Source: Pelosinus fermentans JBW45
GTDB taxonomy: Bacteria > Bacillota > Negativicutes > DSM-13327
Length of the DNA: 64,000 nucleotides
Reading direction: 5' to 3'
Assembly (NCBI RefSeq): GCF_000271665.2
Contig: NZ_CP010978.1
Coordinates: 4,571,001-4,635,000, forward strand
A program made the translations under genes and the position numbers. Positions 21,200-30,885 of this stretch are shown piece by piece (position 1 is the stretch's first letter; each line of letters begins with the position of its first letter). The notes under the pieces are model-generated. The model was given only the letters and a program-made list of their open reading frames with translations. It was not told where the DNA came from and did no database searches.

Positions 21200-22945
21200 T
21201 TAACGTTTTTTACCAGGAGAGTTATACCCGATACCATATTTTTTTAATTTTTCATAAAAAACAGACCGATTTACGTGTAGCAATAGTGCAGCTTTACTTT
21301 TATTACCACCAGTATCCTCTAGCGCTTTTAGAATTGCATTTTTTTCTGCCTCATATCGTATTTCAACTAATTCAGCTCTAGTTGATTCCTTTTCTACGTG
21401 CTGGGGTTTCAGTATTTTTCTCATGATAGGGGCTAAATGTTCTGGTAAAATACAGATTCCTTCCTCCATGATGTTGACAGATCGCTCCAAGATATTCTCC
21501 AATTCACGGATATTGCCTGGCCAAGAATAGGCTTTAAGCACCTTCATAGCTTCTGGCGATATACAGTCAACAAAGCGTTCCAATTTCAAACTGATCTTTC
21601 TGAGTAAGACCTCACACAATAAAGAAATATCCTCCTTATGATCCCTCAGCGGTGGAATCTGGATGGAAACGATGTTCAAACGATAGTACAAGTCTTGCCG
21701 GAAATGCCCACTAGCCGTCAACGCTTCCAAATCTTTGTTCGTAGCAGTAATCACCCGTATATCCAGCTTAATGGTCTTAGTTCCACCAATTCTTTCAATT
21801 TCCCATTCTTGCAGCACCCGCAATAATTTCACTTGCATACCAAGGGGCATATCACCAACTTCATCCAAAAAGAGCGTGCCTCCGTTGGCCAGTTCCATCT
21901 TGCCAGGCTTACCACCTTTTCTCGCTCCAGAAAACGCACCTTCTTCGTAACCAAACAACTCTGATTCCAACAAATTTTCTGGTATTGCCGCACAATTCAC
22001 TTTAATAAATGGCCCTTGGCAGCGAAAACTCCCATTATGAATAGCATGTGCAAAGAGCTCCTTCCCCGTGCCGCTTTCTCCCAAAATCAGCACAGTTGAA
22101 CTGCCTTTAGCCGTTCTTTGGGCAATATGCTTAACCTCTTCAATTTTTTTAGTTTCTCCAATAATATCTTCAAATGTATACTTGCCACCTAACGTCTTTC
22201 GCAGTCTTTCTTTATAATATTCAAGCTCATGCTGGAGATGGCTGATTTCATTAGCCAGCCGCTTCAAATCCTTGATATCTTTAAATACGACATGACCAAC
22301 AGCACAAATAATTTCATCATTTTTTACAATGGGAATGCGGGAAACAATACAGTTATTACCATTCATTTTCTGTATTACATTCATTTCCCCTTTTCCATTT
22401 TCGATAACCTCATGCAATTGGGTATTGGGAATCACTTCCGTTACCTTTTTGCCAATCACCTCATGGGGCTTTTTATCCAAAACAGCATAATACGCCGGAT
22501 TCATCATGGTAATAATCCCCTGCTTATCTACCACCACAATCCCTTCTTCAATGCTTTCCAAAACATATTGCAGCGTACATTTTAGCTTTGTTACTTCTTC
22601 TAACTCAGCAGCCACTTTACTAAGCTCAGTAATTTCCTGAAAGACTGCGATTGCACCGATAATCCGCTTTTCTTTCCATATTGGCGTCGAGTTCATCAAG
22701 ACATGAGTCATACCGATTTGAAACCGTTGATTGAATTCGGCAGCCCCCGTTTCTATTACTCTTACTAATCGATTATCCGGAAGAATATTATCCACTATAC
22801 ATCCAATAGCCGCAGTACTTTTAAGGCCAATAATCATTTCTGCCCATTGATTCATGAAGATTATGATTCCTTTTTTATCAACCACGACAATCCCATTGTT
22901 TATCGAATTTAGAGTTGCATGAAAGTCTTCAATCATGAACTGCAT
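21200..22945 (-). CDS. sigma-54-dependent transcriptional activator, PAS-PAS-AAA-Fis
   Basis: Start at ATG 22945 ([14 protein letters not shown]) behind GAGAGGAG. 581 residues. PAS 1 (~8-110) and PAS 2 (~125-230) both begin with the GIVVVDKxGII pattern. A coiled linker ([21 protein letters not shown]) precedes the AAA+ domain: Walker [19 protein letters not shown] (sigma-54 contact loop; Ser in place of the usual Thr in GAFTGA), [12 protein letters not shown] (Walker B) and R-finger region. C-terminal Fis HTH ([23 protein letters not shown]). No receiver domain, so it senses a small molecule through PAS. The adjacent sigma-54 promoter identifies its target operon. Confidence 0.93.
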   Translation of the reverse strand: MQFMIEDFHATLNSINNGIVVVDKKGIIIFMNQWAEMIIGLKSTAAIGCIVDNILPDNRLVRVIETGAAEFNQRFQIGMTHVLMNSTPIWKEKRIIGAIAVFQEITELSKVAAELEEVTKLKCTLQYVLESIEEGIVVVDKQGIITMMNPAYYAVLDKKPHEVIGKKVTEVIPNTQLHEVIENGKGEMNVIQKMNGNNCIVSRIPIVKNDEIICAVGHVVFKDIKDLKRLANEISHLQHELEYYKERLRKTLGGKYTFEDIIGETKKIEEVKHIAQRTAKGSSTVLILGESGTGKELFAHAIHNGSFRCQGPFIKVNCAAIPENLLESELFGYEEGAFSGARKGGKPGKMELANGGTLFLDEVGDMPLGMQVKLLRVLQEWEIERIGGTKTIKLDIRVITATNKDLEALTASGHFRQDLYYRLNIVSIQIPPLRDHKEDISLLCEVLLRKISLKLERFVDCISPEAMKVLKAYSWPGNIRELENILERSVNIMEEGICILPEHLAPIMRKILKPQHVEKESTRAELVEIRYEAEKNAILKALEDTGGNKSKAALLLHVNRSVFYEKLKKYGIGYNSPGKKR

Positions 22946-22967
22946 ATTCACACTCCTCTCACCTTTT

Positions 22968-23012
22968 TCAATTATTATCATGCTATTTTTGCAATATTAT
23001 GATAATAATTGA
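22968..23012. promoter_or_regulatory. 14-bp inverted repeat upstream of the activator gene
   Basis: TCAATTATTATCAT and ATGATAATAATTGA match perfectly across a 17-bp spacer, beginning 23 bp before the activator start. It may be an operator for autoregulation or a 5'-UTR hairpin. Nothing else is recognisable up to 23160. Confidence 0.5.
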
Positions 23013-23162
23013 AATTCGTAGGGTTTATTTAACATGCAATGCATGTATACGTAATTTTTTTCACAATGAAAGGCAATCTTTATCGTCTAGTTACAAGAAT
23101 AGGTTTGAAACCATTATAGCAAATTAAACTCAATTTTTCTACGCAGTTCATGATTCTATCTA

Positions 23163-23207
23163 TAACCCCCTCTGATCCGATATTATATCTAGGATCAGAG
23201 GGGGTTA
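23163..23207 (-). terminator. terminator after NSS symporter
   Basis: TAACCCCCTCTGATCC pairs perfectly with GGATCAGAGGGGGTTA (16-bp stem, 13-nt loop), 15 bp after the symporter stop. The following T-run is weak. Confidence 0.7.
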
Positions 23208-23221
23208 TCCAGCATTAAACT

Positions 23222-24592
23222 CTACATTTTTAGTATGCCAATGGCATTCAAGAAGACTACAATCAGTAATACGGGAGTTACATAACGAATCAGCAAGAAG
23301 TATACATTGACCAATCCTGCAATTTTTAACTTTCCATGATTGGATAATTCAGCGACTACGTCTTCACGCTTTATCGAATATCCCATTAATAAGGCAATCA
23401 ATAATCCGCCCAATGGCATAAAAACATTAGAAGAAATATAGTCAAATAAATCAAAAAATCCGAGTCCAAAGAAGGTAATATGCCCCAACATACTGGTCTT
23501 GTCAACCGATAAGGTTGCTAAAATACCTACTATAAACATAATTACTGCTGTCAGAATCGCTGCGCCTTTTCGCGACATGCCCTTCTCCTCAGATAAATAC
23601 GCCACAGGCACTTCTACCAATGATAACATGGCAGTAGTCGCAGCAATAGCCGTTAAAAAGAAAAAGGCAATTAATAATAGATTGCCAAAAGGCATTTGAG
23701 AAAATACCAAAGGTATGGTCATAAAGAGCAATCCAGGCCCAGCCGTAGGCTCCATACCAAAAGAAAATACAGTTGGGAATATCGCTAAACCTGCTAACAT
23801 GGATACTAATGTATCAGATAAAGCCACTTTAACTGCCATACTAAACATATTGTTCTCTTCAGTAAAATAACTGCTATAAGTCATCATCGTGCCCATACCA
23901 AGGGATAATTTAAAGAAAGCCAGTCCTAAGGCTGCTAATATAGCCGCAGCTGATAATTGTCCAAAATCAACATGAAATAAAAATTGAATCCCCTCTGCAG
24001 CTCCCGGTAAGGTCAAAGCACGAATATCACAAATAATAATCAGAATAAATAATAATGGCATTAATGTCTTGGTAATCTTTTCAATCCCTTTTTTTACACC
24101 CATTGTTAAAATACCGGCTACTACAGCAATTACAATGAACTGCCATAAAATAGGTGACAATGGCCCCATAATCACATCACCAAATTGGGCCTTAGCTGTC
24201 TCCATGGTAACGTTAACAAAATCTCCCGAAATTGCTTTAAATAAATAATAATATACCCACCCAGCTACACAGCTGTAAAAAAACATAATCAGATAAGAGG
24301 ACGCAACGCCCATAATCCCAATGTTCTTCCAAGGGGTACCGGGTTTTAACTCTTCCAAGGCACCTACAGCATTCTTCCTAGTTTTCCTTCCAATGTAAAA
24401 CTCACTGAGCATAATCGGTAAACCAACAAATAAAATACAGCAAAAATAGACTAATAAGAAAGCACCGCCGCCATTTTGTCCTGTTAAGTAAGGAAACTTC
24501 CAAATATTACCTAACCCAACTGCTGATCCTAGTGTTGCAAAAAACACTGCTAACCCTGAAGAAAATGTTTCTCTTTTTTTAACTACACCCAT
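23222..24592 (-). CDS. neurotransmitter:sodium symporter (NSS) family transporter
   Basis: 456 residues with ~11-12 membrane segments. TM1 signature GSAVGLGNIWKFPYLTGQNGGGAF is the LeuT/SNF hallmark including the Na+-site residues; LPIMLSEFYIGRK and FSFGMEPTAGPGLLFMTIP follow. Likely Na+-coupled amino-acid uptake. GGAGTGAAGTC precedes the ATG. Monocistronic, with its own terminator. The upstream gap 24593-24827 is AT-rich and shows no clear promoter or operator. Confidence 0.95.
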   Translation of the reverse strand: MGVVKKRETFSSGLAVFFATLGSAVGLGNIWKFPYLTGQNGGGAFLLVYFCCILFVGLPIMLSEFYIGRKTRKNAVGALEELKPGTPWKNIGIMGVASSYLIMFFYSCVAGWVYYYLFKAISGDFVNVTMETAKAQFGDVIMGPLSPILWQFIVIAVVAGILTMGVKKGIEKITKTLMPLLFILIIICDIRALTLPGAAEGIQFLFHVDFGQLSAAAILAALGLAFFKLSLGMGTMMTYSSYFTEENNMFSMAVKVALSDTLVSMLAGLAIFPTVFSFGMEPTAGPGLLFMTIPLVFSQMPFGNLLLIAFFFLTAIAATTAMLSLVEVPVAYLSEEKGMSRKGAAILTAVIMFIVGILATLSVDKTSMLGHITFFGLGFFDLFDYISSNVFMPLGGLLIALLMGYSIKREDVVAELSNHGKLKIAGLVNVYFLLIRYVTPVLLIVVFLNAIGILKM

Positions 24593-24827
24593 GACTTCAC
24601 TCCTATTTTTTATTTGCTCTAATCATTAGTCCTTTCGTTATGACTGTAAGTTTACAAAACAAGAAAATTTCACACTCTTTTAAGTTATTTTTGTAATATT
24701 CACACATTACAAACGACTCTATTGCTAAGTCTCTTTGTGTAGTTATTTACGAGCATAACAGTATATATAATAACATACATTTTTCATTTTGAAACTTACT
24801 TTTGCTTTCCAGACTAAATAAAAATAG

Positions 24828-24867
24828 GTTAACATATTCCTCCGCTTCACAAAGAATATGTTAACCC
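24828..24867 (-). terminator. terminator after ABC exporter
   Basis: AGGTTAACATATTC stem with near-perfect complement, followed on minus by TATTTTTATTT; 38 bp past the exporter stop. Confidence 0.8.
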
Positions 24868-24904
24868 CTATGAACAGTTCGCTGATCTTCCCTTTTATGC
24901 TAAC

Positions 24905-26653
24905 TTATTTGTTTAGCTCCTCTAATCCTTCGAACTGCATATTATAATACTTGGCATAAAGTCCATCTTGCAGCAGCAGCGTTTCATGATTTCCTCGTTC
25001 CTGAATGCCCCGATCATTAATCACAATAATTTCATCCGCATTTCGTATCGTGCTTAACCTGTGGGCAATGACAATGGTCGTTCGATCCTTAGAAAGCTGC
25101 TCTAATGATGCTTGAATATGACGCTCGCTCTCATTATCTAAAGCGGAAGTAGCCTCATCCAAAATTAAAATTTTAGGATTCTTTAAAAAGACGCGTGCAA
25201 TCGCCAGGCGCTGTTTCTGTCCACCGGAAAGACGAACCCCTCGTTCTCCTACATAGGTGTCATAGCCATAATCAAGACTCATAATAAAATCGTGAATGTT
25301 GGCATTCTTGGCTGCCTTAATAATTTCCTCCTCAGCAGCCTTAGGCTTGCCATAAGAGATATTGTCCCGCACACTGCCAGCAAACATATACACGTCCTGT
25401 TGTACAATTCCGATGTTACTTCGCAGGGACTTTAGCGTAACGTCACGAACATCCTTGCCGTCAATTGTCACAGAACCCTCTGTCACATCGTAAAAGCGGG
25501 GCAGCAAAGAACAAAGGGTCGTCTTGCCTCCTCCAGATGGACCAACCAAAGCTATGGTTCTTCCAGCTTCTATCGATATTGTCACCTTTTCCAGCACTTC
25601 AGTAGTTTTGTCATAATAAAAAGAGACATCCTTGAAAGCGATCTCACCACGCACATTGGTAAGAGATATTGCATCCTCTTTATCCACAATTTCCGGCTCC
25701 GTTTGCAGTACATCAACAAAACGCTTAAAACCAGCGTAGCCTTTTTGAAACTGTTCGGTAAAATTAATAAGTACATCAAGAGGATTAATAAAGATGCCAA
25801 TGTATAGAGCATAAACCGCCAGGTCCGTGAGCTGCATCGTACCATTGGCAATAAAGGCGCCGCCAAAGACCAGTACTGTCACATAAAGCAATCCTTCAAA
25901 GAAATTGTTTCCTGCATGAAAACTGCCCATTATTTTGTAACCAGTTTCTTTAGAATCTAAAAACTCAACGTTGCTGCTTTTAAACTTTTCGCTTTCGATC
26001 TCCTCATTGGCAAAGGATTTGACTACACGAATACCGGAGAGACTATCTTGTACCCGAGAGTTCACATTGGCAATTTTCTTTCGATTATCCATAAAAATAG
26101 CCTTCAGCTTTCGGTTTTGATAAACACTGAAAACTACCATGATCATCGTAACGCATAGGAGAATCAATGTCATTTTCACATGAATCAGCATTAGCAGCGC
26201 GAAAGAACCAATTATCTTTAATATGGAAATAAATAAGTTTTCCGGTCCATGGTGTGCCAGCTCTGAGATATCAAACAAATCTGAAACCAGTTTGGACATC
26301 ATTTCCCCTGTATTGTTTTTATCGTAATAGGAAAATGGAAGACGCTGCAAATGGTCGAATAAATCCTGTCTCATATCGCTCTCCATTCGAGCCCCCATTA
26401 CATGTCCCCAGGAGGTAATATAGTATTGGCAGCCATAGCGAATGAGGTACATCACAATTAACCCCCCACCAACATAACCAATCCCATGCAAAATCTCGTC
26501 TGAACTTTGGGTAAATAAACCTTTGGTAAGGAGGTTTAAAATTTGCGGAAATGCGAGATCAATCATGGACATAGTTAATGCACAAACCATATCCGTATAG
26601 AATAAGAACTGATAGGGCTTATAATATTGAATAAACTTCTTTAAAATGAACAT
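24905..26653 (-). CDS. ABC exporter, fused membrane and ATPase domains
   Basis: 582 residues. Six-helix ABC membrane domain (~15-305) followed by the nucleotide-binding domain: Walker A GPSGGGKTT, Q-loop NIGIVQQDVYMFAGSVRDNI, signature RLSGGQKQRLAIARV, Walker B ILILDEATSALD, H-loop IAHRLST. Type IV multidrug/lipid exporter half-transporter (MsbA/BmrA class) working as homodimer. Single gene. The 26654-26812 upstream region includes an imperfect GTTATA/TATAAC palindrome at ~26702-26726 that might be an operator. Confidence 0.95.
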   Translation of the reverse strand: MFILKKFIQYYKPYQFLFYTDMVCALTMSMIDLAFPQILNLLTKGLFTQSSDEILHGIGYVGGGLIVMYLIRYGCQYYITSWGHVMGARMESDMRQDLFDHLQRLPFSYYDKNNTGEMMSKLVSDLFDISELAHHGPENLFISILKIIGSFALLMLIHVKMTLILLCVTMIMVVFSVYQNRKLKAIFMDNRKKIANVNSRVQDSLSGIRVVKSFANEEIESEKFKSSNVEFLDSKETGYKIMGSFHAGNNFFEGLLYVTVLVFGGAFIANGTMQLTDLAVYALYIGIFINPLDVLINFTEQFQKGYAGFKRFVDVLQTEPEIVDKEDAISLTNVRGEIAFKDVSFYYDKTTEVLEKVTISIEAGRTIALVGPSGGGKTTLCSLLPRFYDVTEGSVTIDGKDVRDVTLKSLRSNIGIVQQDVYMFAGSVRDNISYGKPKAAEEEIIKAAKNANIHDFIMSLDYGYDTYVGERGVRLSGGQKQRLAIARVFLKNPKILILDEATSALDNESERHIQASLEQLSKDRTTIVIAHRLSTIRNADEIIVINDRGIQERGNHETLLLQDGLYAKYYNMQFEGLEELNK

Positions 26654-26812
26654 CTGAAAAATCTCCTTTAATCGACGAGGCTACAATCAAATTATTGTTG
26701 ACCTGTTATAATTCTCCATATAGTATAACATCTTTTAAATCAATCTTTCCAATGAATACGCGGGTGATTCATGCTAAATTATATTGTTAGTGCTAATACT
26801 TCAAAAATAAAC

Positions 26813-26876
26813 GTCTCAACCTTAGATAGAAGTATTCTATGATTTACATAAAGTACCTTTTATCTAGGATTGAGAC
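26813..26876 (-). terminator. hairpin terminator after chemotaxis receptor
   Basis: GTCTCAACCTTAGATA pairs with TATCTAGGATTGAGAC (one mismatch), 40 bp after the stop of the receptor gene at 26917. Confidence 0.6.
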
Positions 26877-26916
26877 TTGTTTACTTTAGGGATTCTTATA
26901 TTTTACATATTCGTAA

Positions 26917-28950
26917 TTAGACTCGAAACTTTGCAACCCCCTCTTGCAGCGTACTGGCCAAAGAGGCTAAACTATGACTGGCAGAAGCAATTTCCTGCAT
27001 GGATGCAGATTGCTCTTGTGTTGCAGCGGAAATCGTCTGGGTTTCTGCTGCATTCTCTTTGCTTACAATCTCGATTTCGTGAATTGAGCCTACCAAGGTC
27101 TGACTGCCATCAACGATCTGTTGAATGGCCTCGGATATTTCTTTTATCTGCTCGGAAAATTGAATAATGGACTCGACGATGATAGTAAACATCTCTCCCG
27201 CGGAGTTAATAACGATAATTCCATCCTTTACCCGTTCCAAACCAGATTGAGAAGCAGCAACAGCCTGCTCCATATTGATCTGATTCTTCTGAATCACGGC
27301 CCCAATCTGCTGCGTAGCTTGATTAGACTGCTCTGCCAGCTTTCGAACCTCTTCTGCTACCACAGCAAAGCCGCGTCCATGCTCCCCAGCTCTTGCAGCT
27401 TCAATGGCAGCATTTAATGCTAATAGATTCGTTTGGCTGGCGATTGTTGAGATCAGATTTACCATTTCACTAATTTCTTGCGATCCTGCAGCAAGCTCCG
27501 TAATTGCACTTTGTACCGCTGCCGAACCGTGGCTAATATCTTGCATTTGAACAATTGCTTGCTCTACAGACTGTTTTCCTTTTTCAGCCTCTTGGGATGC
27601 ATGTGTGGCAATTTCAGATACGCCTTGGGTTGTTGTTAATATCTGTTCCGTGTTAGTCGACATTTGTCGTGCTACAGCAGCAATACGATCCGCCGAATTT
27701 GCCTGTTTTTCCGTACCGTGTGCAATATCAGTAATGGAACCCGCTATTTGATTAGCAGCATCTGCTGAATGATTTGCACTGGCCGTTAGCTCTTCACTAG
27801 AAGCCGCTACATGCTCCGCCTGAGATTTTACATTGGTAACCAAAACACGTAAATTGCCTCGCATATCTCGAAAGCCTTTTGCTAATTGACCAATTTCATC
27901 ATGGGAAAAGACTTGAATCTCTTGTTCACTAAGATCCCCATCTGTTAGTATCAAACATTCATCTCGAATGATCTGAATGGGTTTTGCAAAACGCTTGCTC
28001 AAGAATATGATAAATAAGATGGCGATAATAATACTTGCAATTGAAATGGCGATCATCATGTACGCCAATGTAGTAATTTCTTTGTTCACTTCCGCTTCTG
28101 GCGCTGCCACTGTCATAATCCATTTAGATCCATCGGGCAATGGAACAGGAGTAAAAACTCCCATCTTTGTAACACTATCAACAAAACTATAAGATCCCTC
28201 CATCTGCGTACCTGTTTCATTTACGGTTTTAAACAAGGAAATTAAGCGATCGTCTAATTCTTTTGTCGGCAAATTCAGTTGAGGATTAATTTGTTTTTCG
28301 TTTAATTTTAGTTTGCCTATCATTTCTGGGTTCCTAGGGTATGCAATGACGGTTCCTAAATGATCCGTCAAAAATCCATAACCAGTTTCCTTAAACGTTA
28401 TACCTTTTACTAACTCTGTAAGTCTGTCTAGTGAATATGTCCCTCCCAGAACTCCTGCCAACTGACCATTATTAAAAACAGGTGTAGCTAAAACCACGGA
28501 TAGTTTGCCTGTTGTATTAGAGACTAAGGGGTCTGAAATAACGGATTTTTGAGTAGTAAGTACCTTTTGAAAATATTCCCGGTTATTATATTGACCTGTA
28601 GAGTTGTCTGAACGAATCCCCGAACCGTTTAGTGAAACAAAAAAAATCGCATCAAAATAGCCTATACGCTTTTGTGTTTCTGCCATAGCTTGAACAATTT
28701 CTGCTTTATTCGTACCATTCTTAATACGCTGGGTATTGGCAAGATCATCTAAGCGAATCAGCTTTTCTTGTAAGTCAAATTGTATTTTATTAGCATAATC
28801 CGTCCCAATTGAAGCTGCAGTCTCATTTACACTATGAATCAAAAATTTATTTGATAGATAATAACTAACACTAGATAATATTCCAAATGATAAGATAAAT
28901 AAGGGAAGCAACATAATTAAAAATCTAGTTTGAATACTGGTTACTTTCAT
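26917..28950 (-). CDS. methyl-accepting chemotaxis protein
   Basis: 677 residues. TM1 ~11-34, extracytoplasmic double-Cache ligand domain ~38-285 ([37 protein letters not shown]), TM2 ~295-317, HAMP ~318-370 ([14 protein letters not shown]), signalling domain with the conserved hairpin tip [20 protein letters not shown] and [18 protein letters not shown]. No terminal NWETF-type pentapeptide (ends EGVAKFRV). Class and ligand unknown; dCache receptors often bind amino or organic acids. The CheX gene lies next upstream. Confidence 0.95.
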   Translation of the reverse strand: MKVTSIQTRFLIMLLPLFILSFGILSSVSYYLSNKFLIHSVNETAASIGTDYANKIQFDLQEKLIRLDDLANTQRIKNGTNKAEIVQAMAETQKRIGYFDAIFFVSLNGSGIRSDNSTGQYNNREYFQKVLTTQKSVISDPLVSNTTGKLSVVLATPVFNNGQLAGVLGGTYSLDRLTELVKGITFKETGYGFLTDHLGTVIAYPRNPEMIGKLKLNEKQINPQLNLPTKELDDRLISLFKTVNETGTQMEGSYSFVDSVTKMGVFTPVPLPDGSKWIMTVAAPEAEVNKEITTLAYMMIAISIASIIIAILFIIFLSKRFAKPIQIIRDECLILTDGDLSEQEIQVFSHDEIGQLAKGFRDMRGNLRVLVTNVKSQAEHVAASSEELTASANHSADAANQIAGSITDIAHGTEKQANSADRIAAVARQMSTNTEQILTTTQGVSEIATHASQEAEKGKQSVEQAIVQMQDISHGSAAVQSAITELAAGSQEISEMVNLISTIASQTNLLALNAAIEAARAGEHGRGFAVVAEEVRKLAEQSNQATQQIGAVIQKNQINMEQAVAASQSGLERVKDGIIVINSAGEMFTIIVESIIQFSEQIKEISEAIQQIVDGSQTLVGSIHEIEIVSKENAAETQTISAATQEQSASMQEIASASHSLASLASTLQEGVAKFRV

Positions 28951-29173
28951 AAGATGAGCCTCACTTTACAAATAATAATATTTCGTCTCTCAATTTTTGC
29001 AGCATAGCCTGGTGGTAGTAACTTTTTAGGAATCACCAGTAATGTTCATTTGAATAGTACCTTGACCAATCACCCCCATTTCTTTGCAGATGATGAATGT
29101 AATATAAAAATGGCATTTAGGACTTCACTTTCATACTAAGTACGTAGGAAATGACCTAAAAAAGCATATAGAA

Positions 29174-29220
29174 AAAACCGATAATGTAACATAATAGAAT
29201 TGTGTTACATTATCGGTTTT
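29174..29220 (-). terminator. strong symmetric terminator hairpin
   Basis: AAAACCGATAATGTAACA pairs with TGTTACATTATCGGTTTT, with T/A runs on both sides, so it could act in either direction. Its inner arms (TGTAACA/TGTTACA) match those of the hairpin at 29427-29490. Confidence 0.75.
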
Positions 29221-29419
29221 TATGTAAATTTAATAAATACTAACAGTATAAGGGGATTGTTTTATCATAAAGAATAGAAAACCTTGATAATTGCCCTTAG
29301 TGAATTGCAATCCTACACATTAAATGAGAGAGTTAATTTGAATGATTACAATATTCGTCATATTTTTTAAAAATATTTGTAAATTATTATAAAATTTGTA
29401 AGAAAAAAAGGATTTATCT

Positions 29420-29490
29420 AGAAAAAAGCGTATTTATATTAGTGTTGTAACACAATTCTATTGTGTTACATCTTTAACATGTAATACGCT
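29420..29490 (-). terminator. nested hairpin, probable cheX-side terminator
   Basis: Outer stem AGCGTATT/AATACGCT encloses a perfect TGTAACACAAT...ATTGTGTTACA hairpin; on minus the outer stem is followed by TTTTTTCT. Confidence 0.6.
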
Positions 29491-29612
29491 TTGTCCTTCT
29501 TAGAGTAAGGATTTAACCCAGTTTTGCACAGCTGGAAACCTACTTTATAATACATTAACATAAATATATCTTCTAATTAAGACGAAGACATTCGAATTCT
29601 TTTGGACACCTG

Positions 29613-29664
29613 CGAACAGAGCGAAGCAATCCCCTACTTGTTAGGAGATTGCTTTGCTCTGTTT
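29613..29664. repeat. dispersed intergenic hairpin repeat (GAAGCAATC type)
   Basis: AACAGAGCGAAGCAATC ... GATTGCTTTGCTCTGTT: the imperfect palindrome belongs to the widespread GAGCGAAGCAATCTC-type intergenic repeats. Directly downstream of cheX, where it may also serve as terminator. Confidence 0.6.
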
Positions 29665-29673
29665 TATTGCTAT

Positions 29674-30135
29674 TTATCCAGCATTAAGGCCGATGGCCAT
29701 TTCTATGGGGCAATTGTCTACAATCATTTCAACCGCAATATACGTACTATTACAAACTGCAACTTTCCCATTCCCTTGAAGAAATAAGGGAGGATTGATT
29801 TTTATGGTAAATCCAATCTGATTTAAAGACGTAGATGCATGAGAAACAATCATATTGACCAGCTCACAAATTGCACTTTCAGCCATCTCATCAATCGTAT
29901 CCATCGTTACCCGCCTTAACATCACTGAAGAAATGGTTTTAGCCGTCTGCTCTGTCATATTAAAAATGATATTTCCATCACTTTGACTGCTCATACCAAC
30001 TTGTATACTAACACCTAGACTATCAACAAATTGTTCTTTCGTAAAGATTTTCCCTCTGACAATGTTTGTAAACCCGACTTTAGGCACCACGCCTATAAAA
30101 GCACTCAGAAAAGGGTTAATAAATTTAGCATCCAA
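29674..30135 (-). CDS. cheX: CheX-family chemotaxis phosphatase
   Basis: 153 residues starting at TTG (GGGAGGACAGTAGT in front). The catalytic helix motif E-x2-N is seen in ESAICELVNMIVSHA, with GVSIQVGMSSQSDGNIIFNM as the preceding strands. The fold and length match CheX, a CheY-P phosphatase. A conserved 48-bp box lies 131 bp upstream. The chemotaxis receptor is the next gene downstream but is separated by terminators. Confidence 0.8.
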   Translation of the reverse strand: MDAKFINPFLSAFIGVVPKVGFTNIVRGKIFTKEQFVDSLGVSIQVGMSSQSDGNIIFNMTEQTAKTISSVMLRRVTMDTIDEMAESAICELVNMIVSHASTSLNQIGFTIKINPPLFLQGNGKVAVCNSTYIAVEMIVDNCPIEMAIGLNAG

Positions 30136-30265
30136 ACTACTGTCCTCCCATTATATAGTACATTTATTTTAAATTTTTCAACTTTATAAATAGCTCTATA
30201 CTATTTACCAGCAAACATATTAATCTAAAGACTAAGAATAGACGGACAAATAATCATCCTTACTG

Positions 30266-30314
30266 TTAGAATAACTCATTTGAAAAATTATTACCTCTTC
30301 TAAAAGGTATAGAT
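30266..30314 (-). promoter_or_regulatory. conserved 48-bp box, copy A
   Basis: Upstream of cheX. + strand TAGAATAA...AAATTATTACCTCT...CTAAAAGGTATAGAT. Most diverged of seven copies (see findings). The remaining sequence 30136-30574 is AT-rich with no convincing gene. Confidence 0.55.
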
Positions 30315-30574
30315 CTTTAAAATAGGTTGAATAAATAACAAAAAATAACCGTCTGTACCCATTATTTGCATTAGCACTGATTGCCAAGATAATAAAGGTA
30401 ACATGAATAATGGATTCTTAATGTGTATTATGTTTGCTCTAAATTTTTCAAATTTTGAACTCCCCTGAGTAAAAAGAGTTATATTCTTGGTACTACTCTC
30501 GTACAATACATTATGCGAATAGCATCTTAATTGTTTTTATTATTAAAATCCGATATTGATAAGGAGGATTCTAA

Positions 30575-30787
30575 ATGCTTAGCGCAGTCTGTGGTTGTTT
30601 GACAAATTCACCAAATACTACGAATACATGCATAGGCCACATCCCTAAGAGTTCTATTTATCTTAGTCGTACATTAAAAGGCCTAACTCCTGATGGCAGA
30701 TATGTACATCTAATAAAGAACGGTAGAGTAACGTACCATCCAGGTTACTACACTATAGACGGAAGATTATTGCAACCCCACACATAA
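30575..30787 (+). CDS. small protein of unknown function
   Basis: 70 residues, one of very few genuine plus-strand genes here. AAGGAGG lies 8 bp before the ATG, which supports translation. N-terminal part has Cys6, Cys8 and Cys19 (LSAVCGCL, NTCIGH); C-terminal part is basic and Tyr/Gly-rich (YHPGYYTIDGRLLQ). No membrane segment. I do not recognise the family. The IS3 element begins 1 bp after the stop codon, so any downstream partner or terminator has been separated from it. Confidence 0.55.
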   Translation: MLSAVCGCLTNSPNTTNTCIGHIPKSSIYLSRTLKGLTPDGRYVHLIKNGRVTYHPGYYTIDGRLLQPHT

Positions 30788-30885
30788 AGGGGCTGCCGCA
30801 CTAAAAATGGTGTGCTACCCGTCAAGAGGACAATAAAAAATAATAAATTTTTCTATCGCCAGCCTGATAACGGTTGGCGATACTT

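Larger units (their letters stand above)
28951..29673. other. intergenic region without a gene
   Basis: It contains a short hairpin (CTGGTG/CACCAG, 29009-29039) in the receptor leader, two terminator hairpins and a repeat hairpin near CheX (listed separately). 29223-29419 is AT-rich with nothing recognised. I looked for a c-di-GMP riboswitch core in the receptor leader and did not find one. Confidence 0.5.

Noticed and set aside
28951-29050. c-di-GMP or other riboswitch in the chemotaxis receptor leader
   Set aside because: Only a short CTGGTG/CACCAG hairpin; none of the conserved GEMM core sequences were found.
30300-30506. 68-codon minus ORF upstream of cheX
   Set aside because: TTG start without a ribosome site; its end merely reads through box A.
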